From: Permianibacter fluminis
GTDB taxonomy: Bacteria > Pseudomonadota > Gammaproteobacteria > Enterobacterales > Permianibacteraceae
NCBI RefSeq assembly: GCF_013179735.1
Contig: NZ_JABMEG010000001.1
Coordinates: 1,054,001 to 1,118,000 of the forward strand
Reading direction: 5' to 3'
Length of the DNA: 64,000 nt
This document shows positions 7,843 to 17,180 of this stretch, in pieces; the stretch's first letter is position 1, and every line of letters starts with the position of its first letter. The position numbers and the translations under genes were made by a program. The notes beneath the pieces were generated by a model. The model saw nothing but the letters and a program-made list of their open reading frames with translations. It did no database searches and was not told the DNA's origin.

Positions 7843-8262
7843 TCACGACGTCGCTGCCAGCGCCGCCTGAGTTTTCCGTGGCAGTTTGGCTCGCACCAAC
7901 CGATACGACTGTTCGATCATGTTCAATACATCGGCCTGACTCAAAGTGCAGGCCGGCTCCAGACTGACCCAGTGATGCTTGGCCAGATAGGGCGCCGGAA
8001 TGATGCCGGGTTGATCGGTCCATTCCAGAAATCGCTCCGGCGAAACTTTTACCGATATCCGCAATGCATTTCGCGCGGCGGATTCCGCTTCGGCGTTTAT
8101 CTCGGTATCAGAGGTCAGGCAACAGAACATCTTGTTGGCGACCGAGTACACCAACACGCTGCCCCACTTGATATCGCTGCTGACACCCGGCAGCTGCAGT
8201 GCCAGCTGCGCGATCGCGGTGCGCAGGCGGGTGTTGGCGGTCTGGTTCATCGGTCGGGTCAT
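7843..8262 (-). CDS. MmcQ/YjbR family DNA-binding-like protein
   Basis: 139 residues, the family's usual size. It has the typical GVSSDIKWGSVLVYSVANKMFCC opening, later FLEWTDQPGIIPAPYLAKHHWVSLE, and a C-terminal helix. YjbR/MmcQ proteins have a CyaY-like fold and are described as possible DNA-binding proteins without a settled role. The gene is 26 nt upstream of the DUF3301 gene on the same strand, so the two may share a transcript. Confidence 0.85.
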   Translation of the reverse strand: MTRPMNQTANTRLRTAIAQLALQLPGVSSDIKWGSVLVYSVANKMFCCLTSDTEINAEAESAARNALRISVKVSPERFLEWTDQPGIIPAPYLAKHHWVSLEPACTLSQADVLNMIEQSYRLVRAKLPRKTQAALAATS

Positions 8263-8362
8263 GCTGCGCTCATTCTGCCCAGCATGCTGGGGATGCGGGC
8301 ACGGTAATGCAAGCCTCCGGTGCCGGCAAATCAGCGGCTGGCCGGCAAATGTCGGCCAACAA

Positions 8363-8386
8363 AAAAGGCAGCCGAAGCTGCCTTTT
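8363..8386 (-). terminator. Rho-independent terminator of the exbD gene
   Basis: AAAAGGCAGC, loop CGAA, GCTGCCTTTT. Read on the minus strand the stem is followed by TTTTTTG, and it lies about 20 nt after the exbD stop. Confidence 0.88.
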
Positions 8387-8406
8387 GACCAAGCCGAGGT
8401 AGCTGG

Positions 8407-8817
8407 TTATTTGTCGCGGTCGTAGGTGCCGACCGAGACTTTTTCAACACCGGCTTCGCGCGCGGCATCGACCACGCTGATCAGGATGTCGGTGTCGCTG
8501 TCTTTGTGGGCCTGAACGATAACCGAGGCATCCGGCGATTCAGCCAGTGTCTTTTCGACGTGGGCGCGAATGGCGCGGATATCGACTTCGCGCTCATCGA
8601 CAACGACCTGACCGGCGCTGTTGATGGTAATTAGCACGTTGGCCTTGGCCTTGGTGGTCGACGCGGACTTACCGGACGGCCGCTGGATGTCCATGCCCGC
8701 TTCTTTGACGAACGAGGTCGTCACAATGAAGAAAATAAGCATGATGAACACGATGTCGAGCATCGGGGTCATGTCGATTTCGGCGTCTTCTGCGGCACCA
8801 CCGTGTTTCTTGCGCAT
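8407..8817 (-). CDS. exbD: ExbD/TolR-family biopolymer transport protein
   Basis: 136 residues. The start is taken at MRKKHGG (ATG 8817). A cytoplasmic N-terminus is followed by DMTPMLDIVFIMLIFFIVT, the ExbD/TolR transmembrane helix with its essential Asp, and then a periplasmic domain. ExbD forms a proton channel with ExbB that powers TonB. No exbB or tonB gene is next to it in this window, and it is followed by its own terminator, so it seems to be a single-gene unit. It could energise the large TonB-dependent receptor at 41700-44714 or another one. Confidence 0.92.
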   Translation of the reverse strand: MRKKHGGAAEDAEIDMTPMLDIVFIMLIFFIVTTSFVKEAGMDIQRPSGKSASTTKAKANVLITINSAGQVVVDEREVDIRAIRAHVEKTLAESPDASVIVQAHKDSDTDILISVVDAAREAGVEKVSVGTYDRDK

Positions 8818-9134
8818 GGCGAATCTCGTTATCTGGGTATAGAGCAAACCGGCCCGGCCGACAGACCGGGGCAGGCACTATAGCCGACGGCCGGGGAGCG
8901 ATCCAGATCGGCTTCCCGGTGAATTTTGCCGCTCGCCGTCGAGGCTGGCGCGGGCTTTCGGCCCGCGCGTCGCCCGGTTCCGGTCAGGCCAGTTGCGCTG
9001 ATATCGCGCATCCCGCGGCGGTGACATCGCCGCAACATCGCTACCGCGTTGCTGCAAAGTCGCTACAACATCGCCACGACGCGGCCATGACGACCGCCCG
9101 CGTCACCGATTTACTGTGGGACTCGCCGGTACCC
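8818..9134. other. Intergenic region upstream of exbD
   Basis: About 317 bp between exbD and the NRDE gene, both on the minus strand. It contains a short hairpin with GCGGGC/GCCCGC arms near 8953-8970 and an irregular CGCCGCAACATCGC / GCTACAACATCGCC near-repeat around 9030-9080. No ORF with a ribosome binding site was seen. Confidence 0.55.
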
Positions 9135-9908
9135 TCAGACGAGCATCAGGCTTTCCTGCACCACGCCGGTAATCGCGCCGTCACGGGCCGGGTCGAGGCT
9201 GCGCTCGATCAGCTGCAGCTGGCCGTCGGCGCGGATGCTGAGCAGGCTGGTGGCGCGGGTGCCGTAGTGCGCGCCGGTGATCAGCAGCGGTGACAGCCAG
9301 CGTTCGCGCTCCAGCCCGATGCCGGTGTCGGGCAGCTCGGCATCGGCGGCGGGTTGCCGATCGAGCAGGGCATCCAGCCACGATGCGTCCGGCGCCGTGC
9401 TAGTCGCCAGCAGTGCCGCCAGCGCCGTTTTGGCCAGCCGGGCTTTTGGCCATGGCGCATTCCAGTCGCCGTTCGATAACGCCCAGATCCCCGCCGGCAC
9501 CGCCCGCGGCGCAAACCGGTTGCTGCTGTAATGCAGCGCCAGTTCACCCTGCTGCCAGCCGCCGAACAGCAGGTTGAAGCCGCTATACTGCGCGGCCTTT
9601 GCCAACCGGGCGGCGTGGGTTTCGGCCTGCAAGCCGGGGTTATCCAGCCAGTCGGTAACGAGCTCGCCACGTGAGCGAGCACTGGCTTCGGGCAGGCCCT
9701 CGCGGACATTGGTGACGGCGGCAAAGCGGCCGTGGCGATTGACGCCGAGCCAGCTGCCGCCGGCCAGTTCATCGCGGCCGGCCAGAATCTCGCGGTCCGG
9801 CCACCAATGCAGCGGCCGGCTCGGCCGGGCGGTGAATTCGTCGCGATGGGCCAGCACAATCAGCGGGTAATCCGGGTGTTGGTCCCGGGCCAAGACAATC
9901 AAGCACAC
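9135..9908 (-). CDS. NRDE family (TANGO2-like) protein, GTG start
   Basis: 257 residues from a GTG at 9908, chosen because family members begin Met-Cys (here fMet-CLIVLARDQ) and GGAG lies about 11 nt upstream. The diagnostic NRDE motif is present as HRDEF (LAHRDEFTARPS), followed by AGGSWLGVNRHGRFAAVTNVR. The Ntn-hydrolase-like fold suggests Cys2 may be functional, but no bacterial activity is established. It is divergent from the TSUP permease gene, with about 55 bp between the starts. Confidence 0.85.
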   Translation of the reverse strand: MCLIVLARDQHPDYPLIVLAHRDEFTARPSRPLHWWPDREILAGRDELAGGSWLGVNRHGRFAAVTNVREGLPEASARSRGELVTDWLDNPGLQAETHAARLAKAAQYSGFNLLFGGWQQGELALHYSSNRFAPRAVPAGIWALSNGDWNAPWPKARLAKTALAALLATSTAPDASWLDALLDRQPAADAELPDTGIGLERERWLSPLLITGAHYGTRATSLLSIRADGQLQLIERSLDPARDGAITGVVQESLMLV

Positions 9909-9963
9909 GCGGGCGTCAGCTCCAGACAAAACAGGTGAATCGGTGGCGGGTGGACAGGCGGTG

Positions 9964-10776
9964 ATGGGTTCCGCGTTTTTGCAGTGGCCAGTGTACCTGC
10001 TGGTTGGCGCGCTTTCAGGCTGGCTGGCTGGCCTGCTCGGCATTGGCGGCGGCCTGATTCTGGTGCCGGCGTTGTTGCTGTTGTTGCCGCTGGCGGGCGT
10101 CAGCGCGGACGCCCTGATGCCGATGGCCATCGGCAGCTCACTGGCCGCGATTGTGCTGACCGCGGTTGCCTCAACCCGCGCTCATGCCAGCCGCGGCGCC
10201 GTGCAATGGCCGCTGTTCTGGCGGCTGGCACCGACCGTGGCGCTGACCGCATCCGGCGCCGGCTGGCTGGCGGCGCGGCTCGGTTCGCAGCTGCTGACGC
10301 TGATTTTCGCCGGTTTTGTCCTGGCGCTTGCCGTGCGTACAGCGCTGACCGGCATCACTACCGGCACCCGCCAGCGACCGGGTCGTGCGGTCTGGGCCGG
10401 GTTCGGCGCGGTGATCGGCAGCCTGTCCGGGCTGGTTGGCATTGGCGGTGGCTCGCTGACGGTGCCGCTGCTGCTGCATTTCGGCGTGCCGATCACCGAG
10501 GCGGTGGCGACCTCGGCGGCGGTCGGCTTGCCGATCGCGCTGTTCGGCACGCTCGGCTATGTCGCGGCTGGTTGGTCACTGCCGCTGCCTGTTGGCGCGA
10601 CCGGCTTTGTATACTGGCCCGCCGTGCTGGCCATCACCGCGGCGTCATGGTTCAGCGCGCCGATCGGTGCCAAACTGGCGCACCGCTGGCCGGCGGCGCG
10701 GCTGCGCAAGTTGTTTGCGCTGTTTCTGGCCATTGTCGGGCTGCGCCTGGCAGTGCGGGCGTTGACCGGGCATTGA
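9964..10776 (+). CDS. TSUP family (TauE/SafE) membrane permease
   Basis: 270 residues from ATG 9964; an in-frame GTG at 9943 is an alternative. It has about eight hydrophobic helices arranged as two halves, each opening with the family glycine signature (GLLGIGGGLILVPALL early, GLVGIGGGSLTVPLLLHFG in the middle). TSUP proteins move sulfite, sulfoacetate, taurine-derived anions or other small organic anions out of or into the cell. The substrate cannot be inferred here because the neighbours (an NRDE protein and lgt) are unrelated. Confidence 0.9.
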   Translation: MGSAFLQWPVYLLVGALSGWLAGLLGIGGGLILVPALLLLLPLAGVSADALMPMAIGSSLAAIVLTAVASTRAHASRGAVQWPLFWRLAPTVALTASGAGWLAARLGSQLLTLIFAGFVLALAVRTALTGITTGTRQRPGRAVWAGFGAVIGSLSGLVGIGGGSLTVPLLLHFGVPITEAVATSAAVGLPIALFGTLGYVAAGWSLPLPVGATGFVYWPAVLAITAASWFSAPIGAKLAHRWPAARLRKLFALFLAIVGLRLAVRALTGH

Positions 10777-10908
10777 CTCGGTCACCTCGCTGCACCGGTA
10801 ACCCGCGTGCGCTGATCGGGCATTCATCTCGATCGATCGGTTACAGCAAGAACAAACGAATTCAGTAAAACCAAACGATTTTGCCGCACAGAACGAAAAG
10901 GACGCACG

Positions 10909-11715
10909 ATGGATTTTCCGGCTATTGATCCGGTGATTTTTTCAATTGGCCCGGTGGCGCTGCGCTGGTACGGTTTGATGTACCTGCTCGGTTTTCTGGC
11001 GGCCTGGTGGCTTGGCAACCATCGCGCGCGAAAACCGGGCAGCGGTTGGACCGGCGAACAGGTCAGCGACTTTTTGTTCTACGGTTTTCTCGGGGTCGTG
11101 CTCGGTGGCCGGCTTGGCTATGTGTTCTTCTATCAATTCGGCCTGTTCCTCGACAACCCGCTGTACCTGTTCCGGATCTGGGAAGGCGGCATGTCTTTCC
11201 ACGGCGGTTTGCTCGGCGTGCTGGTGGCTTTTATTTGGTATGCCAAAGCGAACAAGCGCGCCGTGTTTGATGTTGCGGATTTCTTTGCCCCGTTGGTGCC
11301 GCCCGGTTTGTTCTTTGGTCGCATCGGCAATTTCATCAACGCCGAATTGTGGGGCCGCGAAGCCGGTCCGGATGTGCCGTGGGCGTTCCGTTTTCCGACT
11401 GATTCGCTGCACTTGTTGCGGCATCCGTCGCAACTCTATGAAGCCCTGCTGGAAGGCTTGTTGTTGTTTCTGATTCTGTGGTTTTTTTCCCGCCAGTCGC
11501 GGCCGCGGATGGCGGTCAGCGGCCTGTTCGCTGCCGGTTACGGCGTGTTCCGTTTTATCGTCGAATATTTCCGCGAGCCGGATGCGCATCTGGGCCTGCA
11601 GGCACTCGGGCTGTCGCGTGGCCAATGGTTGTGCGTGCCATTGATCGCCACCGGTGTCGTGCTGCTGGTGCTGGCTTACCGGCGTGGTAATGCGGCGCCG
11701 GCGCTGGCGAAGTAA
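10909..11715 (+). CDS. lgt: Prolipoprotein diacylglyceryl transferase
   Basis: 268 residues with AAGGA upstream of the ATG. Lgt moves diacylglycerol from phosphatidylglycerol to the lipobox cysteine of prelipoproteins in the inner membrane. It shows the family signature [14 protein letters not shown], the conserved HGGLLG segment, seven predicted hydrophobic helices and the C-terminal [11 protein letters not shown]. It is followed by thyA 65 nt downstream on the same strand, the common gammaproteobacterial order. Confidence 0.97.
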   Translation: MDFPAIDPVIFSIGPVALRWYGLMYLLGFLAAWWLGNHRARKPGSGWTGEQVSDFLFYGFLGVVLGGRLGYVFFYQFGLFLDNPLYLFRIWEGGMSFHGGLLGVLVAFIWYAKANKRAVFDVADFFAPLVPPGLFFGRIGNFINAELWGREAGPDVPWAFRFPTDSLHLLRHPSQLYEALLEGLLLFLILWFFSRQSRPRMAVSGLFAAGYGVFRFIVEYFREPDAHLGLQALGLSRGQWLCVPLIATGVVLLVLAYRRGNAAPALAK

Positions 11716-11780
11716 CGAGATAGAATTGAACGGGGTTTCGGCGCGCTGTGCTCATCGCGCCGCTAGAGTTGAGAAGGGCG

Positions 11781-12575
11781 ATGCAAAATTATTTGAATCT
11801 GGTTCGCGATGTGCTGGAAAACGGTGCCATCAAAACCGACCGTACTGGCACCGGCACCCGTTCGTTGTTCGGTGCGCAAATGCGCTTCAATCTGCGCGAA
11901 GGGTTTCCGCTGGTGACCACCAAGAAGCTGCACCTGCGCTCGATCATTCATGAGCTGCTGTGGTTCCTCAATGGCGACACCAATATCAAGTACCTGAAGG
12001 ACAACAACGTCAGCATCTGGGATGAATGGGCGGATGCCAATGGCGATCTGGGGCCGGTTTACGGCTACCAGTGGCGCAGCTGGCCGGCGCCGGATGGCCG
12101 CCATATCGACCAGATTTCACAAGTGCTGGAGCAGATCCGCAAGACGCCGGATTCGCGTCGGCTGATCGTCAGTGCCTGGAACGTCGCCGATCTGGACAAG
12201 ATGGCGCTGCAACCTTGTCACACGATGTTCCAGTTCTACGTCGCCAACGGCGCGCTCAGTTGCCAACTGTATCAGCGCTCGGCCGATATTTTTCTCGGCG
12301 TGCCGTTCAATATTGCTTCGTATGCGCTGCTCACGCACATGGTGGCCGAGCAATGCGATTTGCAGGTCGGTGATTTTGTCTGGACCGGTGGCGATGTCCA
12401 CCTGTATAGCAATCATGTCGAGCAGGCCAAGGAGCAGCTGAGCCGCAAACCGCTACCTCCACCGCGGCTGCAGATCGTCCGCAAACCGGCCGATTTGTTC
12501 TCGTACCGGTTCGAGGATTTCCAGATTCTGGATTACCAATCCCACCCGGCGATCAAAGCGCCGGTCGCGGTCTGA
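11781..12575 (+). CDS. thyA: Thymidylate synthase
   Basis: 264 residues, the same length as E. coli ThyA; the start is at MQNYLNLV with GAAGGG upstream. The enzyme methylates dUMP to dTMP using methylene-tetrahydrofolate and releases dihydrofolate. The catalytic Cys146 lies in [12 protein letters not shown], with RRLIVSAWN, the [12 protein letters not shown] folate loop and DVHLYSNH also present. Downstream of lgt; folA, the partner that recycles dihydrofolate, is 10 kb away at 22474. Confidence 0.97.
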   Translation: MQNYLNLVRDVLENGAIKTDRTGTGTRSLFGAQMRFNLREGFPLVTTKKLHLRSIIHELLWFLNGDTNIKYLKDNNVSIWDEWADANGDLGPVYGYQWRSWPAPDGRHIDQISQVLEQIRKTPDSRRLIVSAWNVADLDKMALQPCHTMFQFYVANGALSCQLYQRSADIFLGVPFNIASYALLTHMVAEQCDLQVGDFVWTGGDVHLYSNHVEQAKEQLSRKPLPPPRLQIVRKPADLFSYRFEDFQILDYQSHPAIKAPVAV

Positions 12576-12583
12576 GCACCAAC

Positions 12584-15430
12584 ATGAAACGACTCGGCGT
12601 GGTACTACTGACCAGTGGCTTGCTCTGGTTCGGCAGTGCTGCCCGAGCCATCGACAGCGTCGCACCCACTACTGCCGATCGGCCCAAAATTGAAGCCGCG
12701 CTACCAAAGGCCAGCGGTCTCGAACGCGCCGAATTGCTCTATCAACTGACCGAGCTGGATCGCAGCTCGGAGCCACAGGCCGCGCTTGATACGGCGCGCG
12801 AAGCGCTGGCGCTGCTGCAGCGGCAAACCGAATTTCGCAGTCGTGAGCTGAACAGTCTGCTGCAGGCCAATCTGGCCTGGTCCTATTCGATGCTCGGTGA
12901 TTACGCCCGTGCCCAGCGCGAAGCCGAGCGCGGTCTCATGCTGGCCCGCGAGCTCGGCAGCCAGCGAGCGGAAGCGCGCAACCTGAATACGCTTGGCGTG
13001 ATCAGCCGCAATCTCGGCGATGCCGAAGGCGCCTTGAATTACTTTCAACAAACCTTGGTACTCGAAGATGCGCTCGGCAACCTGAGCCGGAAAACCTCGA
13101 CGCTGAACAATCTGGGCGTGTTGTTCCTCAATCTCAAACGGCTCGAAGATGCCTTTGCCATGCTGCGGCAAGCCGAGCAGCTGGCGCGCAGTATCGGTGA
13201 TGAAAAACTGCAGGCCTATTCCTGCAGCAATCTGTCAGAAGCGTATATCCGCGCCGGCGAGTTCCAGCTGGCACTGGATTGGGCGCAGCGCGCGGCTGCC
13301 ATCCCCAGTCAGCAGCAGCAGCCGTATGTGCAGGCCCATATTCAGCACAATCGCGGCCTGGCCTTGAGTGGTTTGAAACAGTCGAGTGCGGCGCGCGCCG
13401 CGTTTGCACAGGCTCTTGCCTTGCGGGATCAGATTGGCGACGAAGCCGGTGAAGCCAATACCCGCAGCGAGCTGGCGCGGCTGGCCATGCAGCAAGGTGA
13501 TTTTCGCGAAGCCAATCAACAAATGGCGCAGGCCGAAGCGATCAGCAAACGCATCGGCAATCGCACCCAGCTTCAAGAAGTGCTGGAAACCAAGACTCAG
13601 CTACTCGAAGCGCAAGGCGATTTGCGCGGCGCACTCACGGCCAGTCGTGAGCGCGAGCAATTGGCCCGGGATATTTTTTCCGAGCGAGCCGCGCTGCGGA
13701 TCGGCCAGTTCGAGAGTCGGCAATCCTTGGCTCAGCGGGAAAACCAGATCGCGCTGCTGACCCGCGAAAACGAGATTCAGCAATTGCAGGTGCGTCAGCA
13801 GCAATTGACGATCTGGTCCGGCTCGCTGGCGGCGCTGCTGTTGCTGGTAATCGGTTTGCTGATTTTCTTTCGCCTGCGCCATCGCCGGCAGACCGCCGAA
13901 GCGGCCGCCGCCAGTCGCAGCCGTTTCCTGGCCCAGATGAGTCATGAAATCCGCACCCCGATGACCGGCATCATCGGCGTCAGCGAGTTGCTGCAGGACA
14001 CGCCGTTGAACGGCGAGCAGCGCGAACTGTTGCAGACGATACGGCAGAGCGGTGAAGCGCTGCTCGGGCTGGTCAATGACATTCTGGATCTGTCCAAACT
14101 CGATGCCGGCCGCTTGCAGCTGCATGAGCAGACCTTCGATTTGCGCCAATTGCTCGAATCGGTGCTCGATGTGTTTGCGCTGCAAGCCGAACAGAAACAA
14201 CTGACGCTGCTGTACGAGCTGCCGTTGACGGCGCCGGTGCGGGTTCATGGCGACCCGCTGCGGCTGCGGCAAATTCTGCTGAACCTGCTTGGCAATGCCA
14301 TCAAATTTACCGAGCAGGGTTCGGTCACCTTGCACGCCAGATGGCGAGGTGAAGCTGGCGCCCGGCAGACGCTGGAGCTCGTTGTCGAGGACACCGGCAT
14401 CGGTATTGCGCCGGAGCAGCAGGCGCAAATGTTCGAGCCGTTTGCCCAAGGCGTTGCCGATGCCCGGGCGCTGGTCGGCACCGGTTTGGGTTTGACCATC
14501 AGTCGCCAGTTGGCTCGTCTGATGGGCGGAGAAATCAGTCTGGAGAGTACGATCGGCAAAGGTTCGCGCTTCATCGTGCAGATTCAGTTGAGCGTGCTGG
14601 AGACCGCGCCAGCAGCGATCGCGGCGCTGCCGGTTCCGGCCGTATTTGGTTATCAATTGCCGGCGGAGTTGCACCAGCAGTTGCAGCAGTTGCTGGCACA
14701 GGCCGGCGTGCGTTACGTCGAAGTGGGCAGCGTCGGCCCGGCGTCGCTCATTGCCGCGCGCCCGGCGCTGCTATTGTTGCCGGCCAGCAGTGATGCCGCC
14801 ACCCGATTGACCAGCCTGAAACAGCAGCTGCCCGGTTGTCGCATTTTGTTGCTGGCCGGTCCGCAGGCGCGCAAACAACTGCGTGATCGGCAATTGCAGG
14901 CCGATGGCATCGTGCCGTTGCCGCTGCGGCCGGCCGAATTGTTTTCGAGTTTGCTGCCGCCGGCTGTGCTGCCGGAGCCGACGTTGGCGGCGGCTCCGTT
15001 ACCTTCCGTCAACACCGTTTCGCCGCTCGCCAGTCACGGGCAGCGGCAAGTGCTGATCGTCGATGACAACGACATCAATCGCCGGGTCGCGCAGAAGTTG
15101 CTTGAGCGTTTTGCCTTTCAGGTGACGTCGCTGGACGGTGGTCGCGCGGCGGCCGCCTTGCTGCAACAGCGGCGCTTTGATGCCGTGTTCATGGATTGCC
15201 AGATGCCGGACATGGATGGCTTTGATGCGACCCGCGCGATCCGCGAACACGAACAGAATGGCGAGCACCAATTGATCATCGCGATGACCGCGCACGCCTT
15301 GAAAGGCGACCGCGAGCAATGCCTGGCTGCCGGCATGGATGACTACCTGACCAAGCCGGTCAAACTGGATGCCTTGGCGGAAGTGTTGAAGCGTTGGAAT
15401 TTGCTGACGGCGAGCGTTCAGGAAGCCTGA
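12584..15430 (+). CDS. TPR-containing hybrid sensor histidine kinase
   Basis: 948 residues. An N-terminal signal (RLGVVLLTSGLLWFGSAARA) is followed by a periplasmic array of TPR-like helical repeats (about 60-380), a coiled coil, and one transmembrane helix near 410-435. Then come a HisKA domain with MSHEIRTPMTG (His454), a HATPase domain with GTGLGLTISRQL, a degenerate receiver-like segment (about 685-790) lacking the Asp pocket, and a true receiver (VLIVDDNDINRR; phosphoacceptor Asp871 in FMDCQMPDMDG; switch Lys in LTKPVK). The gene follows thyA by 8 nt. It shares layout with the kinase at 31290. The ligand and output are unknown. Confidence 0.92.
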   Translation: MKRLGVVLLTSGLLWFGSAARAIDSVAPTTADRPKIEAALPKASGLERAELLYQLTELDRSSEPQAALDTAREALALLQRQTEFRSRELNSLLQANLAWSYSMLGDYARAQREAERGLMLARELGSQRAEARNLNTLGVISRNLGDAEGALNYFQQTLVLEDALGNLSRKTSTLNNLGVLFLNLKRLEDAFAMLRQAEQLARSIGDEKLQAYSCSNLSEAYIRAGEFQLALDWAQRAAAIPSQQQQPYVQAHIQHNRGLALSGLKQSSAARAAFAQALALRDQIGDEAGEANTRSELARLAMQQGDFREANQQMAQAEAISKRIGNRTQLQEVLETKTQLLEAQGDLRGALTASREREQLARDIFSERAALRIGQFESRQSLAQRENQIALLTRENEIQQLQVRQQQLTIWSGSLAALLLLVIGLLIFFRLRHRRQTAEAAAASRSRFLAQMSHEIRTPMTGIIGVSELLQDTPLNGEQRELLQTIRQSGEALLGLVNDILDLSKLDAGRLQLHEQTFDLRQLLESVLDVFALQAEQKQLTLLYELPLTAPVRVHGDPLRLRQILLNLLGNAIKFTEQGSVTLHARWRGEAGARQTLELVVEDTGIGIAPEQQAQMFEPFAQGVADARALVGTGLGLTISRQLARLMGGEISLESTIGKGSRFIVQIQLSVLETAPAAIAALPVPAVFGYQLPAELHQQLQQLLAQAGVRYVEVGSVGPASLIAARPALLLLPASSDAATRLTSLKQQLPGCRILLLAGPQARKQLRDRQLQADGIVPLPLRPAELFSSLLPPAVLPEPTLAAAPLPSVNTVSPLASHGQRQVLIVDDNDINRRVAQKLLERFAFQVTSLDGGRAAAALLQQRRFDAVFMDCQMPDMDGFDATRAIREHEQNGEHQLIIAMTAHALKGDREQCLAAGMDDYLTKPVKLDALAEVLKRWNLLTASVQEA

Positions 15431-15870
15431 TCGCCGAGTAGTTCCTGCACCAGCCATTGCCGCAATTGTCCGCCATGCATGGCGCCGGCTTGCCGGGCAA
15501 TTTCCTGACCGCCGTGAAAGATCATCAGGGTCGGAATGCTGCGAATGGCGAATTGGGCGGCCAGTTGCGGCTCCGCTTCGGTGTTCACTTTGACGAAGCG
15601 GATGTTCGGTTCCAGATTGCGGGCGGCATCAGTAAAAATCGGCGCAAAGGCCTTGCACGGGCCGCACCACGGTGCCCAGAAATCGACGACCACCGGCAGA
15701 TCGGTATTGCGCAGTATGGTCGCCAGCGTGCTGGTCGTGGCTTCCACCGGTTTGCCCTGAAACAGCGGCGCCTTGCACTGACCGCATAGCGGCTGTTGTG
15801 CCAAGCGCTCGGCCGCAATGCGATTGCCGGTTTGACAGCTGGGGCAGGTCAGGTGAGCGAGATCGGTCAT
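15418..15870 (-). CDS. trxC: Thioredoxin 2 (TrxC type)
   Basis: 150 residues with two parts. An N-terminal zinc-binding module (CPSCQTGN and CGQCKAP, four Cys) is followed by a thioredoxin domain with the active site FWAPWCGPCKAF and the cis-Pro loop RSIPTLMIF. This layout is diagnostic of TrxC rather than TrxA. A cytosolic disulfide reductase, typically tied to oxidative stress. Its last 13 nt overlap the end of the converging hybrid kinase gene. Confidence 0.94.
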   Translation of the reverse strand: MTDLAHLTCPSCQTGNRIAAERLAQQPLCGQCKAPLFQGKPVEATTSTLATILRNTDLPVVVDFWAPWCGPCKAFAPIFTDAARNLEPNIRFVKVNTEAEPQLAAQFAIRSIPTLMIFHGGQEIARQAGAMHGGQLRQWLVQELLGDQAS

Positions 15871-16083
15871 GATGGTTTGCCATGGCGCATGGCCAGTACC
15901 CCGGCCGAATAAGGATTGCCAATTAAATGGGGTGCGTTAACCCGTTTGCAAGTCCGCGCTGCATATGTACCTTTTGCCTTGCAGTCGTCGTCAGGCACGT
16001 TGATCACAGCAACAGGATTCGGTGCAGGTAATGTCCACCCTGAAATTTTCCGTCCACTCACTTTCAATCAGGAGGAACGCAAC

Positions 16084-16596
16084 ATGAAAACCGCATGGAT
16101 TGCCCCGTTGCTGATGTTGGCCGTGTTTGGCCCGGTGCGCGCGGCCGAGTTGCCGGCGCTTGACATGAAATCCGTTCAGGAAATCAGCCCTGAACTGGTG
16201 ACCGGTAGCCAACCCAGTCGGGCAGATATGGAAAAGCTGAAAGCGGCCGGCGTCAGCACGATCATCAATTTGCGCGGTGCCGGTGAAGACGCCGGTTTTG
16301 ATGAAGCGGCCAGCGCACGCGAGCTCGGTTTGAATTACGTGACCATTCCGATTGCTGGCGCTGACGATGTTACCGTTGGCAACGCGGCCAAACTCGATAG
16401 CGCGATGCGAAAGGCCGACGGCAAAACCCTGGTGCACTGCGCCAGTGGTAATCGCGCCGGTGCCTTGCTGGCCTTACGGGCCGCTGCCAGCGGCCAGAGT
16501 GTCGACGACGCCATCGAGTTCGGCAAAAGTGCCGGCATGACGTCGCTGGAAAAAGTGGTGCGCGAGCGATTGAGCACGCCGACGACGCAGCACTGA
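16084..16596 (+). CDS. Exported BLH/DUF442-type phosphatase-like protein
   Basis: 170 residues with AGGAGG before the ATG. A signal peptide (TAWIAPLLMLAVFGPVRAAE) sends it to the periplasm. The domain resembles the tyrosine-phosphatase-like DUF442 (beta-lactamase hydrolase-like) family: VTGSQPSRADMEKLKAAGVSTIINLR, then the CX5R P-loop HCASGNRAGALLAL with Cys and Arg in place. The general acid is not obvious. Family members have been linked to sulfide/persulfide handling genes, which fits the RND/DUF302 operon nearby, but this is inference. Confidence 0.8.
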   Translation: MKTAWIAPLLMLAVFGPVRAAELPALDMKSVQEISPELVTGSQPSRADMEKLKAAGVSTIINLRGAGEDAGFDEAASARELGLNYVTIPIAGADDVTVGNAAKLDSAMRKADGKTLVHCASGNRAGALLALRAAASGQSVDDAIEFGKSAGMTSLEKVVRERLSTPTTQH

Positions 16597-16608
16597 TTGA
16601 CTGCAATC

Positions 16609-16634
16609 GCCATGACCGCTGCGGCCGGTCATGG
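16609..16634. other. Hairpin after the phosphatase-like gene
   Basis: CGCCATGACCG and its complement CGGTCATGGCG flank a short loop. There is no clear T-tract, so it is a weak candidate terminator or an mRNA-stabilising hairpin. Confidence 0.5.
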
Positions 16635-16794
16635 CGAGCTTGCTGTGTTTTTGCGGCCGTGTTCGTGTAGCTGTGTTCGTGTGGCTATGTTCTTGTCGCC
16701 GGGCTCATGCCAGAGGTCGCCCGGTATCGTTCGCAGCACAACCCACCAAATGACCGTGACAGCAGCTGCCGGCACGGCAGGCGATAGTGCTGTT

Positions 16795-17178
16795 TCAGCG
16801 CGCCTCGCCGATCATCGTGATCAATTTCTGTTGTACTTCTTCGGCAACGCCGAACATCTCCGGGGCATTGCTGAACATCGCCAGCAGGGCGGTCGGCATA
16901 ATCATGCCGATATGGGTGCCCTTTTCATCGCCATATACCGCGACCCGACACGGCAGCACGGCTGCCATGCCCATGTCGGCGCTCAGCACTTCTTTTGCCT
17001 TGTGCGGATTGCAGACATCAAGCACCCGGCAGGCGTTTGGCAGCTCAACGCCCTTGTTGCGCATCGTTGCCTGCAGATCGTGCTGATGGATCACGCCAAA
17101 GCCGTGGCGTTGCACGGACGCAGTCAAATCCGCTACTGCCTGCTCGACGCTTTTCTTGCTGTCGACAACGTAACGCAT
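16795..17178 (-). CDS. DUF302 family protein
   Basis: 127 residues from ATG 17178, with GGGAG in the tail of the preceding gene. It shows the DUF302 pattern: VEQAVADLTASVQRHGFGVI near the start, then RVLDVCNPHKAKEVLSADMGMAAVLPCRVAVY, then a C-terminal helix. The family's function is unknown, but these proteins are often encoded with DUF2892 and RND genes in sulfur- or metal-related loci. It is last in the five-gene unit that starts at the ArsR-type operator. Confidence 0.85.
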   Translation of the reverse strand: MRYVVDSKKSVEQAVADLTASVQRHGFGVIHQHDLQATMRNKGVELPNACRVLDVCNPHKAKEVLSADMGMAAVLPCRVAVYGDEKGTHIGMIMPTALLAMFSNAPEMFGVAEEVQQKLITMIGEAR

Positions 17179-17180
17179 GG

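Noticed and set aside
16609-16634. Rho-independent terminator
   Set aside because: The stem is good but no T-tract follows, so it is only listed as a hairpin.
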